The position numbers and the translations under genes were made by a program. From assembly GCA_022457155.1 (NCBI GenBank), contig JAJGOT010000417.1, forward strand, positions 502,501-566,500: a stretch of DNA of 64,000 nucleotides. The letters run 5' to 3'. This stretch comes from Cladopsammia gracilis (Eukaryota; Cnidaria; Anthozoa; Scleractinia; Dendrophylliidae). Shown here in pieces: positions 22,301 to 31,024 of the stretch. Every line of letters begins with the position of its first letter. The first letter of the stretch is position 1. The notes under the pieces were generated by a model. The model ran no database searches. It had not been told where the DNA came from and saw nothing but the letters and a program-made list of their open reading frames with translations.

Positions 22301-25300
22301 CTTGTTTGATTCCTTTTGTTCCCTCAGCAGGTTGAAACTCATGCTTCACTATCACGGGCTGAAATGGATTTGATGGAATTTTCCTGTCCACTGATGAGGA
22401 ATGCATCTTGGATGTTCCAGCAATTGAATAAGAGGAAGGTGATTTGGTGCTTGGGTCAAACCCTGGTCTTGACAAAGACAAATGCTTTGCTGTGCTTCCA
22501 GTTAATGAAGCAATAGAGCTTGGACTTCTTGATTCCATAGTATTCCTAGCCTTTTCAGGTAGATTTAGAATCCTATTGAAAGCTTCAGAAGTCGGACTAC
22601 GAGTTCTAACAATGCTGACAGGCACAGCAAGATCTTTGTTACTGAATTTACCACCAGTGCAATTCTCTTCCGTGCGTAAGACATTCTTAACATTTGCATT
22701 TGTTCTTTTGCCCTCAGAGGGTAATTTGCTATGATTTGAAGCTGGCTCAGAGCCAGTACCATTACGTACTAGTTCTGGATATCGAATAGGAGCAAGAGTA
22801 GCCTTAGATTCTGTAATTCCTTTCTTATCAATATCTGATGTCCTGATACATTTATCATAAATGTCATCACCATAGTTTCTACACTCAAAGAACTTGTATC
22901 TTGTTGACGGAGCATCACTGTAGACTAGTGGTGGTTCAACTGCACTACGTGAAATACTCTTAGAAACAAGATCTTCTGTGGAAATGCCCCCACTTGTAGT
23001 TTTTGAAGCCCTGTCTTCTAAAGCTGTTAATTTTGTTTCTGTATTCCGTTGCAAAGTTGCTGTTGACAGTGAAGATGAATTCTCAGAAGATTTATTCCAT
23101 ACCTCAGCTCTTTTGCTCTGACAATCAGATAAAGATTTTCCTTCTTGTTTCAGATTTATTTTTTCCTCTGTGAATGTGTTCTCGTTTTTAGTGTCAAAAT
23201 AAAAGCTGCTCCCTAGCTTAGTTCTCAGTGTATCAGAACTTGAGAAGCTCTCGTTTACTTCTGGTTTCTGTAGCTGGGTTAGGCAGCGATCCATGCCAGG
23301 AAATGGGATATTTTTTTCTCCACAGGACTTTTCTTGGTCAGCAGCTGCATCTTTGCAGGTGTATTCAGAATCTGCACCAATTATGAGGAAAACAAATCAT
23401 CAATAAACAGTAATTTATTGCAAGTACAGTTGAACCCTGCTTTATGGACATTCACTTTAGATTTGTGGTTCAAATTTTTCTTTGATTTGAAAGTTTTTAA
23501 ACCAGATTACATTTAATTTTCCTTTGTCTCAGATTCATCAAATAATTTTATTCTTTAAGACAAAGGAAAACTAAAAACAAACTGGTAAAAACAATTTTGA
23601 ACCAAAGAAAAAAAAAATTGAACCACACCTCGTTATTATGGATAGTTTCAACTGTCCCAACAGAAATAAAACCTCTAAAATTACCCCACTTAATAGGGGC
23701 ACATCGTTAATATGGACACACTGGTCCAGACAGTGACCTATTAATGGGGGTTAGACTGCATAAACTTTGAGTCCACTGTTGTGATTGGGATCGCAATAAG
23801 GGCATTATTTGGATAAGAGTTTGAGTATGACTTTCAAACACTTACTACAATGAAGTAGAATTAAAGATGAATTACAGTCTGTACTGCACAATCTCAGCTC
23901 GGCAATGTTTGCGAGACTCACAAACAAGGAACGTTTACTAGCAAAAATGAAAATTACAGGACAAACTTACCTTTTCCTTAATTATTAACGTCAGATATCC
24001 TTGCTAAACAATAATAATAAGTAAAAGAATCTTAAAGTTTTCCCAAACTGGCGTTTCAGCTCATCGAGCATTCATAAACACAACAGCCGTAATGGCAGAC
24101 TGACGGTTTACTCCCATTTACTCCATGTATGCTATTACCGAAGTGTAACATATCAACAAATTCAAAACAAAAAATGAAAACAAACCCCGAGATTGCACAG
24201 TACGGACTGTAATTCAGCTTTAAGGAGATAAAGAAACAACGTTGAAGACTACACATTTCAACAGGGCCTTATATGTTGTGCATAATAAATAAAGGTTTGT
24301 ATTTATTGATCTTACTCCTCCCTTGTACACCTCACATACAATGTACATGTGACGTCTGTAGATGGCAGATTTTGGTGGTTTTATGTTTTTACAACAATTC
24401 CTACAAAGAGCACACTTCTCACATTGTTCCCCAGCCCTCTTAGTCCATTATTTTTATCTTGTCTGATAACTACAACTGAGTGCTTAAGTTTCCTTACCTC
24501 GCCCAGGGTCAATATCTTCTTCGTTCTCGCTGATATCTTCCACCTCAATGCCCAGCTGGTTAATAAGCCCCACACCAGTGTCGACAGCCTGCCGTAAATC
24601 CACCGGCTGAACACCAGGAATGCACAACTGGCTGTCAGACTGTTTACCACTGAGACTGTTCTCACCAAGAGCTTTTTCCACATCCTCAACCAAGTCCTGG
24701 GATTTGGTGTCGCCATTTGCTACACTAAACCCACTATCAATAACAGTTTCCCAAACTTCTTGACTGTTTTGTGCAATCTCTTTCATTGCAGCTTTGCCTG
24801 CATCTGGCATTTCGTCTGTCTTTGCATCATTGCTTGCTGCCTTAGCCACAGAGTTGACAGTGTCCTCTGATGATACTACCTTTTCATCTTCCAATCTTTT
24901 AACTGTCGTTTCCGGTTTCTCTATTGGTTTAAACCCAGACTTTGAATCAATGTCCTGTTTAGCTTGATCAATGCTATTTTCGCTATTTTCCTTCCGTATC
25001 TCGTGTTCACAAGCCTGTTGACATTTATCAGAAATTTCCACCACAGTTGTGACAGTTTCTTCCATGTTGCTGTCTTCCTCACTAGCAGGAATTGGTGATT
25101 TTGACATTTTAGATTCCTTTGTACTTGTATACTCTAATGATGGTTCTGATAGTTCCTTTTTCTTGCTACCTTTGGATGATGCATCGCCTTTCTTCTCGTT
25201 CATTGAAGCGATTGCAGCCGCCAGTGATGGCGAGATGCTTCTTGCTCTGGCACTCACACGAGATGTCCTTCCTTTGAAACCAGGCTTGGTATCAGGCTCT

Positions 25301-28300
25301 TTAAACTCTTCCACTGGAGAGGGACTGGTGCTAGCAGATCTCTCATCTGATTGGTTAGACTAGATTGGAAGAAGCATGAATCAAAATAAAGATTACAGTA
25401 GAAGAAAACAATTTATTAAATTATTTGTGACAGTCAATATTATAAAATAAACATTTTAATTCTGTGACAGTCATTATAATTGTAAAATAAACATTTGAAA
25501 TTAACTTTCAGAAATAGAAAAAAAATATAAATAGAATACTTTGGATTTCTCTTTGCTCCTGTGACAAGTTGAAAATACATGTTGAAAATGTATAATCTTC
25601 ATTTTCAAGCCTCTTTTGGTGAGTACCCACTCCCCCCACTCTTGTGGGCGGCACCGTGGTCTAGTGGTTAGCGCGTTGGACTTTCAACCTGAAGGTCGGT
25701 GGTTCGAGCCTGGTCTCTGCCGTCGTGTTGTTTCCTTAGACAAGAAACTCTACTCCACACTGTCTCTCTCCACCCAGGTGTATAAATGGGTACTGGCGAC
25801 AAAATGCTGGGGGTAACCCTGCGATGGACTAGCATCCCATCCAGGGGGGAGTAGCAATATTCCTAGTTGCTTCATGCTACAGAAAACGGGTTAAGCTCCG
25901 GCCGTGTGGGCCATCGTGGCTCGTGTGCGACTTTACTTTACTCCCCCCTTCATAACACAAACTTATGAGTCCCCTACAACTTGCTCTCATGTCAGCATCA
26001 GGCTAATGTTTCATATCAGATTTATCCTGATCATGTTCTGGTTTAAATCTTTCCTTTGGTTTGAAAACCAGTTAAAATTATTTTTTCTTTTCTTTTGTCT
26101 CAGATTCTTTACCACAATCCACGACAAAGAAAAACAAAAATTGAACTGGTTTGAAAATTTTCAAAAACAAAGCAAAATTTAAACCACAACACATACGTAC
26201 AGTGAACTCTCTCTATTAAATTCGGACACTCTTGGGACCATCGCTTACTGTCCACCTTTATAGAGAGCTGTCTGCCTTGAATAGAGTGTTAAGGTACAGA
26301 CAAACAAGTGAAATTCAGCTGGGACCAACCAAGCACTGATGTCCGTCTTAGAGAGGTATCCACCTTACAGGAGTGTCTGCTTTGAGAGAATTGACTGTAA
26401 TCTGATATTGTGTAGTTCCAGAAAAAATCCATACCCACCCCATGGAAGGTCATTGGAAATTCCTAGGGGGAAGGGGGTCTTAAAAGCCAATTTTTTAGAA
26501 GCAACGTATGAAGCTAAACTGGAATTTCCTGGGGGGACGGGGGTTGCTAAACAAAAAACCTTCTGTGGGGGGAGTATGGATATTTTCTGGAACTGCACAT
26601 TGGTACTTACTTCTTCTAAGTGTGCATGTGCCTGATGATAGCGTAAACCATTGATGTGTTTGTACTTCTTATCACAGCCAGGCTCTGGGCACTCTATCAA
26701 GGTGGGAGACGGCTGAGGAGACACTGTTGTCTTCATTGTGCAGCTTCTCTTGCCAGGGCGTGGACCATCATCATCATCATCCATATTTTTTGACCTTCTT
26801 TTCCCCATGCCTTTGAATTGGGATTTCGGAGGTGGGCAACCTGAACCTCCTCTCTTTCGACCACGCAGTTTGTGCTTCAGCGGTGTAGCTATAAGTTATA
26901 AAATACAATGTAAAGATGAGCAATGTGGTTGCAAGAATGAGAGAAATACAATTGAAGCTCTTTTTGCGATCACTCTCGTAACTGACCAACTCCCAAGCTC
27001 AGTAACCACCCTTGTGAAACCCGCTTTACTTAAACTCTCACAGGGATGTTAGCTAAGAGCCGACTATCGGCTAATTTCACAAGCTGAAAGAGAACTTATG
27101 ACCGGTTGAAACTTCACTAGAAAGCAAAGACTCGGGCGATTTTGAAGGTGCACAAGCCAGAAAAACCGGCTGGGCTTTTTAATGAACCTGCTCAGTTTTT
27201 TCTTAGCTACACCCCTGCTCTCAGTAAAACATGATCTGCTTGCAAGTGATTAACTCTAATTACAACCACAATGAATGTTGACTGACTGTATAAATTATTT
27301 AATTTATGGCCAGCATAATTTACATGTAGGTACAATGTAAAGCTTTACGAAAACTATAGCCGTTATTGGTTGATGGTGTTAACTTTTCACTCAGTCACCT
27401 AAACACACTACCAAGCTTTAAGCCAGTAGCTGGGGTGTCTGGGCGTCCTGAGGATGGCCAGTTTGTTTTTTTAGAAATTCATGGAAAATTCACCAAGGTT
27501 TTTAAAATTGTATAGGGGAACAAGCTTCCAGGATGGCAACTAACCTCTTTTCAATTTCTCGCTAAAAGGTTGCAGACCACAGTGTATGAAAATAATACCT
27601 TCTTTAACACTTCCTGTAGCTGATGACACCGAGTTGTTTTTCTGTCTTCTTTTTCCCTTTCCACCTTTGCCACCCATCCTCATGTCATTTTCACCTCCAT
27701 CTGCAGCAGGAAACCTGTAAGAAAAGAAGGTCGCAAACTGTCTGGGTGTGGTTTACTTAAACAAAGAAGAGAGGGATAGAGCACTGAAATGGGCCCAGTG
27801 CTACATGTACCAGGATATGGCAGAAAATGGGTCCAGTGCTACCAGGATATGGCAGGAAATTCTCTATTTTCAAATTGCCCATAATACACTTTGTTTGCCC
27901 CCCCCCAAATTTTGCACAAATGCTCTTGGGAGAACTGCATATTCCCAAGAGCATTTCAAAACAATAGTTTATACAAAATTTGGGGGGCAAACAAAGTGTA
28001 TTATGGGCAATTCGAAAATAGAGAATGGGCCCAGTGCTACCAGGATATGGCAGGAAATAGGCCCAGTGCTACCAGTCTGACGTACAGGGCTGTTAATAAA
28101 TGCCGAGGGATGGGGATTTCCCCTGGTTATTATGTGTTTGAGCCCTGGCTACTTTGATAAACAAACAAAACATTAACAACACCAGAAACCAATTTTATCA
28201 GGCTCTGTACTTTCTTCACGTTCTTATCTATTTGAAAAATTAGTGACAGCCCTGATATGAACAAAACTGGTTGTTGTTTCGTGGTGTATGTTTCTGTCAC

Positions 28301-30957
28301 ACCCTTGTCAGCAAGAGTCATGCAGTTGCTATACGAGATACATGTGCAGGGACGGAAATTAGCCTTTGCCGGGCTGCCAATGCAAGTATAAATCCTTTCA
28401 GGCGAGTACAAATTGTACAACACTCGCCCGGTTCGGTAAGTACAATCATAAGATGAGATTTTTTTGTTCAGTGAGAGCTGGGGAGGGATTTTGTTTCGGG
28501 CAAGTGAAAAATAATCTGGGTGAGCGTTAACTGTAAGTTAAACTCACCAACCACACTGATTGGTTCCCATCCACCCTGCATGATGAAAATTTCTTTTATT
28601 CATCATGCAGTAATTGATTAATGCTCTGTTCAGGCAAGCTCAATCACTTTATGCTAAAATGTAGTCTGACTAGAAGACTGTAAAATCATCTGCATTACCT
28701 TGGACTGGCCCATGCATGCCTGGAGCAGTCTATCAGTGATCCACAATAAAACTTGTCTCTCCATTTAATATTTACAACCAATACTCCTGAAACAAACATA
28801 CACAATACAAAATAAATTTCCAGCATAATATTTAGAAAACTATCCTGTTTCAAGTTTTACACAGTACTTAGAGAAGTTGGCATTGAGTTTTGCTTTGAGT
28901 AAATCACTTTCACTATATTGTATGCTTGACAGAAAGTCAATAACGAGGAGCTTTCTTCACAGACCTGAAATCTGTCTACTTTCAATAACTACATTGAAAT
29001 AGAAGCTGTACTTGAAGTAAAAAACAATAGCTTCAGTCTCTATGTATCAGACATGAATGTTGTAGCACCCTTAATAATTCAGGGCATTAATCAGTTGACA
29101 AAAAACTAACTAGTAAAGACTGATTACCTCCAATTTCATGACAGACTATGCCATGGAGTGTTACAGGGACACCAGGCGCCACAGGTGCCACAGGTGCTGA
29201 GCCACTCTCCTCCCCAGGACACACAGAGTTTGGAAGCTTTTCAAGCAGATCAGCTAATGGAATATTACTACCATCCAAACCAGCCATGAAACTTTGCAGC
29301 CCTGTAGGGTACATCTGTTTGGATACATGCAAGTAAATTGGTAACCATTAATTCCAGACCATACAGTATCTGTATAAAATATTATGTTGTGGTTCAAATT
29401 TGTTGTTCCAGAAAATATCCATCCCCCCCCCCCCCTCCCCACAGAAAGTTTTTTGGTTTACCCTCCCCACTTCCCAACCCCTTTGGAAATTCCTACAATT
29501 TAGATTCATACTTAAAAACTTTGACTTTTCGACCCCCCCCCCACCCCCTCAGAATTTCTAATGACCTTTCTTGGGGGGGGGGGGGGGGAGGTATGGATAT
29601 TCCCAGGTAGTTCCACACAATTTTTCTTTGGTTTAAAAATTTGCAGATTCATTAACATCGTCTGAGGCAAGGGAAGACAATAAAATTAATCAAACTGGTT
29701 AAAAAAAACCTATTTGAACCACATATACATTGTACAGCTCCTTCATAATTGCAGCTGATTTATTTATACCTTTATAAGTATGTTAATCAACTGTATTAGC
29801 CTCATTCGCGTGTGCAAAATTCAAAAGAATTTTAACTCTAAAATGAGGCCAGTGAGGCTAATTAACATACATATAAAAGAATAAATAAATCAGCCACCAT
29901 TAAGAAAGAGGTCTATAACTGAGTTCACCAAGTCATACATTTTGTCCCCATCTGTTTAGGAAGGAAAAACTTATTGGTTCCACGCTGGCTGTTAACAGTT
30001 ACACACATATAAAAAATTCACTGGTCAGTCATACAAACCTACACAATTCATTCAACAGACATGGCTTTTGACAGATTGTGGGGTATACAAAATTTGAAAT
30101 TAACACCAACTTAGAATTCTGACATAATCGTCTATCAATTTGTTTTGTTTTGCTTTCCTTAACTTGAAACTACATTAAATAAGTGGTGAAAAGTGCCTAA
30201 ATCAATAGAAATAAAAAGGTTAGTTAATTTTTAATTCTGGATTAGTGTTAATTTAATAAAAGTGTTTTATTACCTCTTGATCCTCCGGCTCTTCCTTGAT
30301 CTTAGGTTCTGACTTAACATTCTTTTCATTTCCATTTAACGAGATGTCATCTTCATCATCTTCATTATCCTCCTCATCATCGTCATCATTTTCTTCATCA
30401 TCATCATCTTCATCGTCATCATCATCATCGTCATCCGCATCATCATCCTCATCATCATCATCACTACCATTATCTTCGCCATTTCCATCTGCCCCGGAAT
30501 TACCACCATTGCTAGAACTGTTCTCGTAATCTCTGGTAGTCTTGGATATTTTTCTGCCACGATTTCGACTGCTACCTTGAGACTTTTGATTGTAATCCTT
30601 GTTCTCACTTTTCCTTCTCCCACGACTGACAGCGCGGCCTGCTTTTGTTGTTTTATTAGGACTCAAAGGCTTGTTGCTAACCTTGGTAGTATCACCTTGG
30701 TTAGTCACTTCCAAGTCCTCACTGGAAGGTACAGATTTACCACAAGAGCCACTAGCCTCACTGAATTCTTTTTCTGCATTTTCCTCAGTTTTCAAAGATG
30801 ATGGTACATCTATTGCTCCTTGAACTTGATCATTACACTTAACCTGATCATTTGTCAAGGCATCTTCTTTATTAGTGTCCTCATCCGCCTTGTCTAGTTT
30901 CTGTTCAAGATCTTTTGGTTGAGGTGGACAGGATGTCAAACCAACTGAAACTGTCAT
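13278..30957 (-). CDS. ZNF608/609: ZNF608/ZNF609 (scribbler)-like C2H2 regulator, 15 coding exons
   Basis: Minus-strand exons: 30957-30274, 29314-29128, 28786-28699, 27714-27599, 26888-26611, 25359-24498, 23371-21932, 21524-21270 (or 21252), 20640-20036, 19397-19036, 18236-18077, 15811-15535, 15216-14668, 13570-13507 and 13338-13278. Every junction is GT-AG and in phase, giving 1,995 or 2,001 residues. Residues 1-228 are acidic with a long Asp run. Residues ~270-325 hold [21 protein letters not shown] and [16 protein letters not shown], the block shared by ZNF608/609 and scribbler. The single C2H2 finger [25 protein letters not shown] is at ~422-451. The rest is Ser/Pro-rich with a Gln-rich segment (exon 9). 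Vertebrate ZNF608/609 are ~1,500 residues, so this is long. Known relatives are nuclear transcription regulators: scribbler/brakeless is a corepressor and ZNF609 has been linked to Integrator and the cohesin loader. The last two exons are the least certain. Confidence 0.88.
13507..13570 (-). CDS. ZNF608/609: ZNF608/609-like exon 14 (small)
   Basis: 64 nt between acceptor aaaacag and donor gtacaa, in phase with both neighbours. Encodes [20 protein letters not shown]. It was found by phase logic, so less certain than longer exons. Confidence 0.6.
13640..13700. repeat. Dispersed repeat fragment at minisatellite edge
   Basis: CCTTTCACTCCTAGAGTCA to GTAGTTCTAACTTTTGAGTC, truncated at GAGTC where the G-run array begins. 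Confidence 0.7.
13700..14434. repeat. G-run minisatellite, ~15 units of ~48-58 bp
   Basis: Each unit is a G run (about 6-13 G), ACTCTTACTACCCAGCCATA, then CATTCAGTGTATTGAGTC. I count 15 copies of the CTCTTACTACCCAGCCATAC block; unit length varies mainly with the G run. Located in the intron between exons 14 and 13 of the ZNF608/609-like gene. All long open frames across it are by-products of the repeat. Confidence 0.95.
14668..15216 (-). CDS. ZNF608/609: ZNF608/609-like exon 13
   Basis: Acceptor attccacag, donor gtgagt; 183 codons. Arg/Ser/Glu tract ([20 protein letters not shown]), then [18 protein letters not shown] and IAMDPAYG. Confidence 0.85.
15535..15811 (-). CDS. ZNF608/609: ZNF608/609-like exon 12
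   Basis: Acceptor attccag, donor gtacgt. Ser/Pro-rich ([18 protein letters not shown]), ending [18 protein letters not shown]. Confidence 0.82.
16025..16043. repeat. Poly(G) run
   Basis: About 19 G; intronic. Confidence 0.85.
16337..17520. mobile_element. DNA transposon with inverted GCGAGCC arrays and OTU-like remnant
   Basis: TCAACGAAATC occurs at 16326-16336 and again at 17521-17531, exactly at the break in the host repeat, so it is an 11 bp target duplication (possibly 8-9 bp plus chance matches). Inside each end lie degenerate tandem words: TGCGAGCCAGCGAGCCAGCG at 16351-16421, and inverted GGCTCGCATGTTGACTCGCA at 17381-17513. The interior has a plus-strand fragment (about 16700-16860) with [20 protein letters not shown], like the catalytic-Cys region of OTU proteases, but with RNRC where DGNC is usual. 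A MULE or hAT relative is possible from the duplication length; no transposase remains. Confidence 0.75.
16700..16897 (+). pseudogene. OTU-protease-like fragment inside the transposon
   Basis: A 65-codon open frame reads [20 protein letters not shown], then YHCLSKFVN and [15 protein letters not shown]-like by pattern memory only; the Asp of the DGNC box is absent and the domain is cut short. Confidence 0.4.
17609..17975. mobile_element. Second insertion in the split repeat
   Basis: About 367 bp not found in other copies of the host repeat. CATG stands at both edges (TTTCTCATG and GTCCATG), a possible 4 bp target duplication. Contains the satellite-related stretch 17851-17970. Confidence 0.55.
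17851..17970. repeat. Dispersed relative of the 43.8-64 kb satellite unit
   Basis: Reads GGTATATATAACATTCAG, then ATTGTGGTACAGCCTTCATT, TACAAAACATTCAATA and GACTGAATGAAAGGAGTAAC. The same blocks lie in the same order in every satellite unit (for example 44293-44432), where the intervening sequence is longer. Confidence 0.85.
18077..18236 (-). CDS. ZNF608/609: ZNF608/609-like exon 11
   Basis: Acceptor cataaag (weak), donor gttggt. Encodes [20 protein letters not shown] and a charged tail ending AREIAQRPQ. Confidence 0.78.
18379..18560. mobile_element. MITE of the GTCTCAG family, long arms
   Basis: Arms of ~70 nt: TTGTAGGTCAATTTGTTCCT, then AGGTCAAAATGCATTTCAAA and CTAGTTTGATTTG, mirrored at 18490-18560. 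The core is TTTTGTTCCAGATTCATTAC with AAGACAAAGAAAA. Intron between exons 11 and 10. Confidence 0.88.
19036..19397 (-). CDS. ZNF608/609: ZNF608/609-like exon 10
   Basis: Acceptor gataatag, donor gtaagg. Charged; ends in a Glu/Lys/Gln helix ([27 protein letters not shown]) that continues the exon 9 helix in composition. Confidence 0.85.
19777..19802. repeat. (CAA)n microsatellite
   Basis: Eight or more CAA units; intronic. Confidence 0.9.
20036..20640 (-). CDS. ZNF608/609: ZNF608/609-like exon 9 (Gln-rich)
   Basis: Acceptor ctttgtatcag, donor gtttgt. Encodes [29 protein letters not shown] and a Gln/Met/Leu-rich helix-prone stretch ([20 protein letters not shown]). Likely coiled-coil or interaction surface (inferred). 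Confidence 0.85.
20758..20772. repeat. Poly(G) run
   Basis: About 15 G; intronic. Confidence 0.8.
20865..21245. repeat. Dispersed repeat copy with internal triplication
   Basis: The ~110 bp block (CTAACTTTTGAGTCTGTGGA, GTGTGACCATTCAA, TTGCATGGTACCAT) is present three times in tandem. It ends CTTTGGGAGTTTAAAGGTTA only a few bases from the exon 8 donor. Confidence 0.85.
21270..21524 (-). CDS. ZNF608/609: ZNF608/609-like exon 8
   Basis: Acceptor acttttccag. Two in-phase donors fit: CCAG|GTTTGA (exon ends 21270) or ATCA|GTATTA (ends 21252). A dispersed repeat begins within a few bases of the second donor. Encodes [20 protein letters not shown] and a Gly/Pro-rich end. Confidence 0.75.
21731..21867. 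mobile_element. MITE with ~44 bp inverted ends
   Basis: TATTGACTAAGTTAGGTTGG-GCCAGACGGGAGAATATTTG mirrors CAAATATTTTCCCGTCTGGC-CCTCCCACTCAGTCAATA. Followed directly by a G run. Confidence 0.82.
21932..23371 (-). CDS. ZNF608/609: ZNF608/609-like exon 7 (largest)
   Basis: Acceptor attggtgcag, donor gtaaca; 480 codons. Ser/Thr/Pro-rich. Contains [18 protein letters not shown] and, near the end, [18 protein letters not shown]. No known domain seen. Confidence 0.85.
23427..23665. mobile_element. Pogo/Tigger-like short element with nested MITE
   Basis: TACAGTTGAACCCTGCTTTA at the left and TTATTATGGATAGTTTCAAC at the right look like pogo-type termini (CAGTTGAA at the outer end). A GTCTCAG-family MITE (23466-23628; TTGTGGTTCAAATTTTTC and GAACCACAC ends) is inserted in the middle. 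The pogo label is by terminal motif only. Confidence 0.6.
23466..23628. mobile_element. MITE of the GTCTCAG family (nested)
   Basis: TTTTCCTTTGTCTCAGATTC and AAGACAAAGGAAAA form the core hairpin. Outer ends are TGTGGTTCAAATTT and AAATTGAACCACA. Confidence 0.82.
24498..25359 (-). CDS. ZNF608/609: ZNF608/609-like exon 6
   Basis: Acceptor ccaatctag, donor gtaagg; 287 codons. Ser/Glu/Lys-rich and largely unstructured by composition. Contains [20 protein letters not shown], the part that looks most constrained. Confidence 0.85.
25646..25935 (+). mobile_element. tRNA-derived SINE
   Basis: The head has Pol III promoter boxes: A-box-like TGGTCTAGTGGTTAGCGCG (about 25657) and B box GGTTCGAGCC (25701-25710), spaced as in a tRNA. 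It then runs into a ~200 bp non-tRNA body with TATAAATGGGTACTGGCGAC and CTGCGATGGACTAGCATCCC, a tail type I recall from metazoan SINEs. No acceptor stem closes, so it is not a tRNA gene. Lies in the intron between exons 6 and 5. Confidence 0.8.
26040..26190. mobile_element. MITE of the GTCTCAG family
   Basis: TCTGGTTTAAATCTTTCCTT and mirrored AAAGCAAAATTTAAACCAC ends; core TTTTGTCTCAGATTCTTTAC with ACGACAAAGAAAA. Confidence 0.8.
26200..26400. mobile_element. Pogo/Tigger-like MITE
   Basis: TACAGTGAACTCTCTCTATT at the left and GAGAGAATTGACTGTA at the right. The internal wording (GGACACTCTTGGGACC, ACCTTTATAGAGAGCTGTC) is typical of this kind of repeat. TA at both ends. No transposase. Confidence 0.65.
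26411..26597. mobile_element. TTCCAGAAAATATCC MITE, copy 1 (abuts exon 5 donor)
   Basis: TGTAGTTCCAGAAAAAATCC at the left mirrors GGATATTTTCTGGAACTGCA at the right. Related copies at 29402-29620 and 35992-36197. Confidence 0.88.
26611..26888 (-). CDS. ZNF608/609: ZNF608/609-like exon 5 (C2H2 zinc finger)
   Basis: Acceptor acttatag, donor gtaagt. Encodes [12 protein letters not shown], a five-Asp run, then the finger: C-x4-C, the KKYKHINGL core, then His residues in [13 protein letters not shown] ends about 14 nt past the donor. Confidence 0.93.
27599..27714 (-). CDS. ZNF608/609: ZNF608/609-like exon 4
   Basis: Acceptor cttacag, donor gtatta. Encodes [20 protein letters not shown] followed by KRRQKN: the Gly/Lys basic patch expected after exon 3. 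Confidence 0.88.
27786..28080. repeat. ~32 bp tandem repeat interrupted by a MITE
   Basis: Units of GGGCCCAGTGCTACCAGGAT-ATGGCAGGAAAT: two before and two (the last partial) after the insertion at 27860-28025. Confidence 0.85.
27860..28025. mobile_element. MITE inside the tandem repeat
   Basis: TCTCTATTTTCAAATTGCCC mirrors GGGCAATTCGAAAATAGAGA; arms are ~75 nt (CATAATACACTTTGTTTGCC and reverse). A 2-3 bp target duplication (AT or AAT) can be read by comparison with the uninterrupted unit. Confidence 0.88.
28699..28786 (-). CDS. ZNF608/609: ZNF608/609-like exon 3
   Basis: Too short for ordinary frame scanning. Acceptor gtttcag, donor gtaatg. Encodes [20 protein letters not shown] and CSRHAWASP, the most diagnostic family stretch outside the finger. 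Confidence 0.92.
29128..29314 (-). CDS. ZNF608/609: ZNF608/609-like exon 2
   Basis: Acceptor ccaaacag, donor gtaatc. Encodes [15 protein letters not shown], an Ala/Pro/Val linker and [12 protein letters not shown], which joins the next exon in the family block. Confidence 0.85.
29390..29720. mobile_element. GTCTCAG-family MITE interrupted by a TTCCAGAAAATATCC MITE
   Basis: TTGTGGTTCAAATTTG (29390-29402) should continue into TTTTTCTTTGGTTTAAAAAT but does so only at 29621, after the second element (29402-29620). The right end is TATTTGAACCACA. This orders the two families: the TTCCAG element is the later insertion. Confidence 0.75.
29751..29896. mobile_element. Inverted-repeat element
   Basis: GCAGCTGATTTATTTATACC and TTAGCCTCAT mirror ATGAGGCC...GCTAATTAACATAC and AATAAATAAATCAGCC. 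Confidence 0.75.
30274..30957 (-). CDS. ZNF608/609: ZNF608/609-like exon 1 (acidic N-terminus)
   Basis: ATG at 30957; donor AAGAG|GTAATA. 228 codons. Encodes [10 protein letters not shown] and [10 protein letters not shown] basic patches, then about 50 residues that are mostly Asp/Glu, then [14 protein letters not shown], which includes a sumoylation-like KxE site (inferred). Confidence 0.85.
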
Positions 30958-31024
30958 TGTTCAAAAACCTTAGCCAGTATTCTGTCCTGCACTCCTGCAC
31001 AGCCACATTCACTTTTTAATGACT
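30958..31024 (-). other. Candidate 5'UTR part of ZNF608/609-like first coding exon
   Basis: A minus-strand acceptor-like cctcttccag ends at 31025, so the coding exon may begin with ~67 nt of 5'UTR spliced to a remote leader exon. Confidence 0.35.

Noticed and set aside
25650..25725. Possible tRNA gene (A and B boxes)
   Set aside because: The flanks do not pair as an acceptor stem and the sequence continues into a SINE body.
30296..30623. Ser-rich plus-strand and Met-rich minus-strand frames
   Set aside because: Shadows of the Asp/Glu repeat in the first coding exon of the ZNF608/609-like gene.
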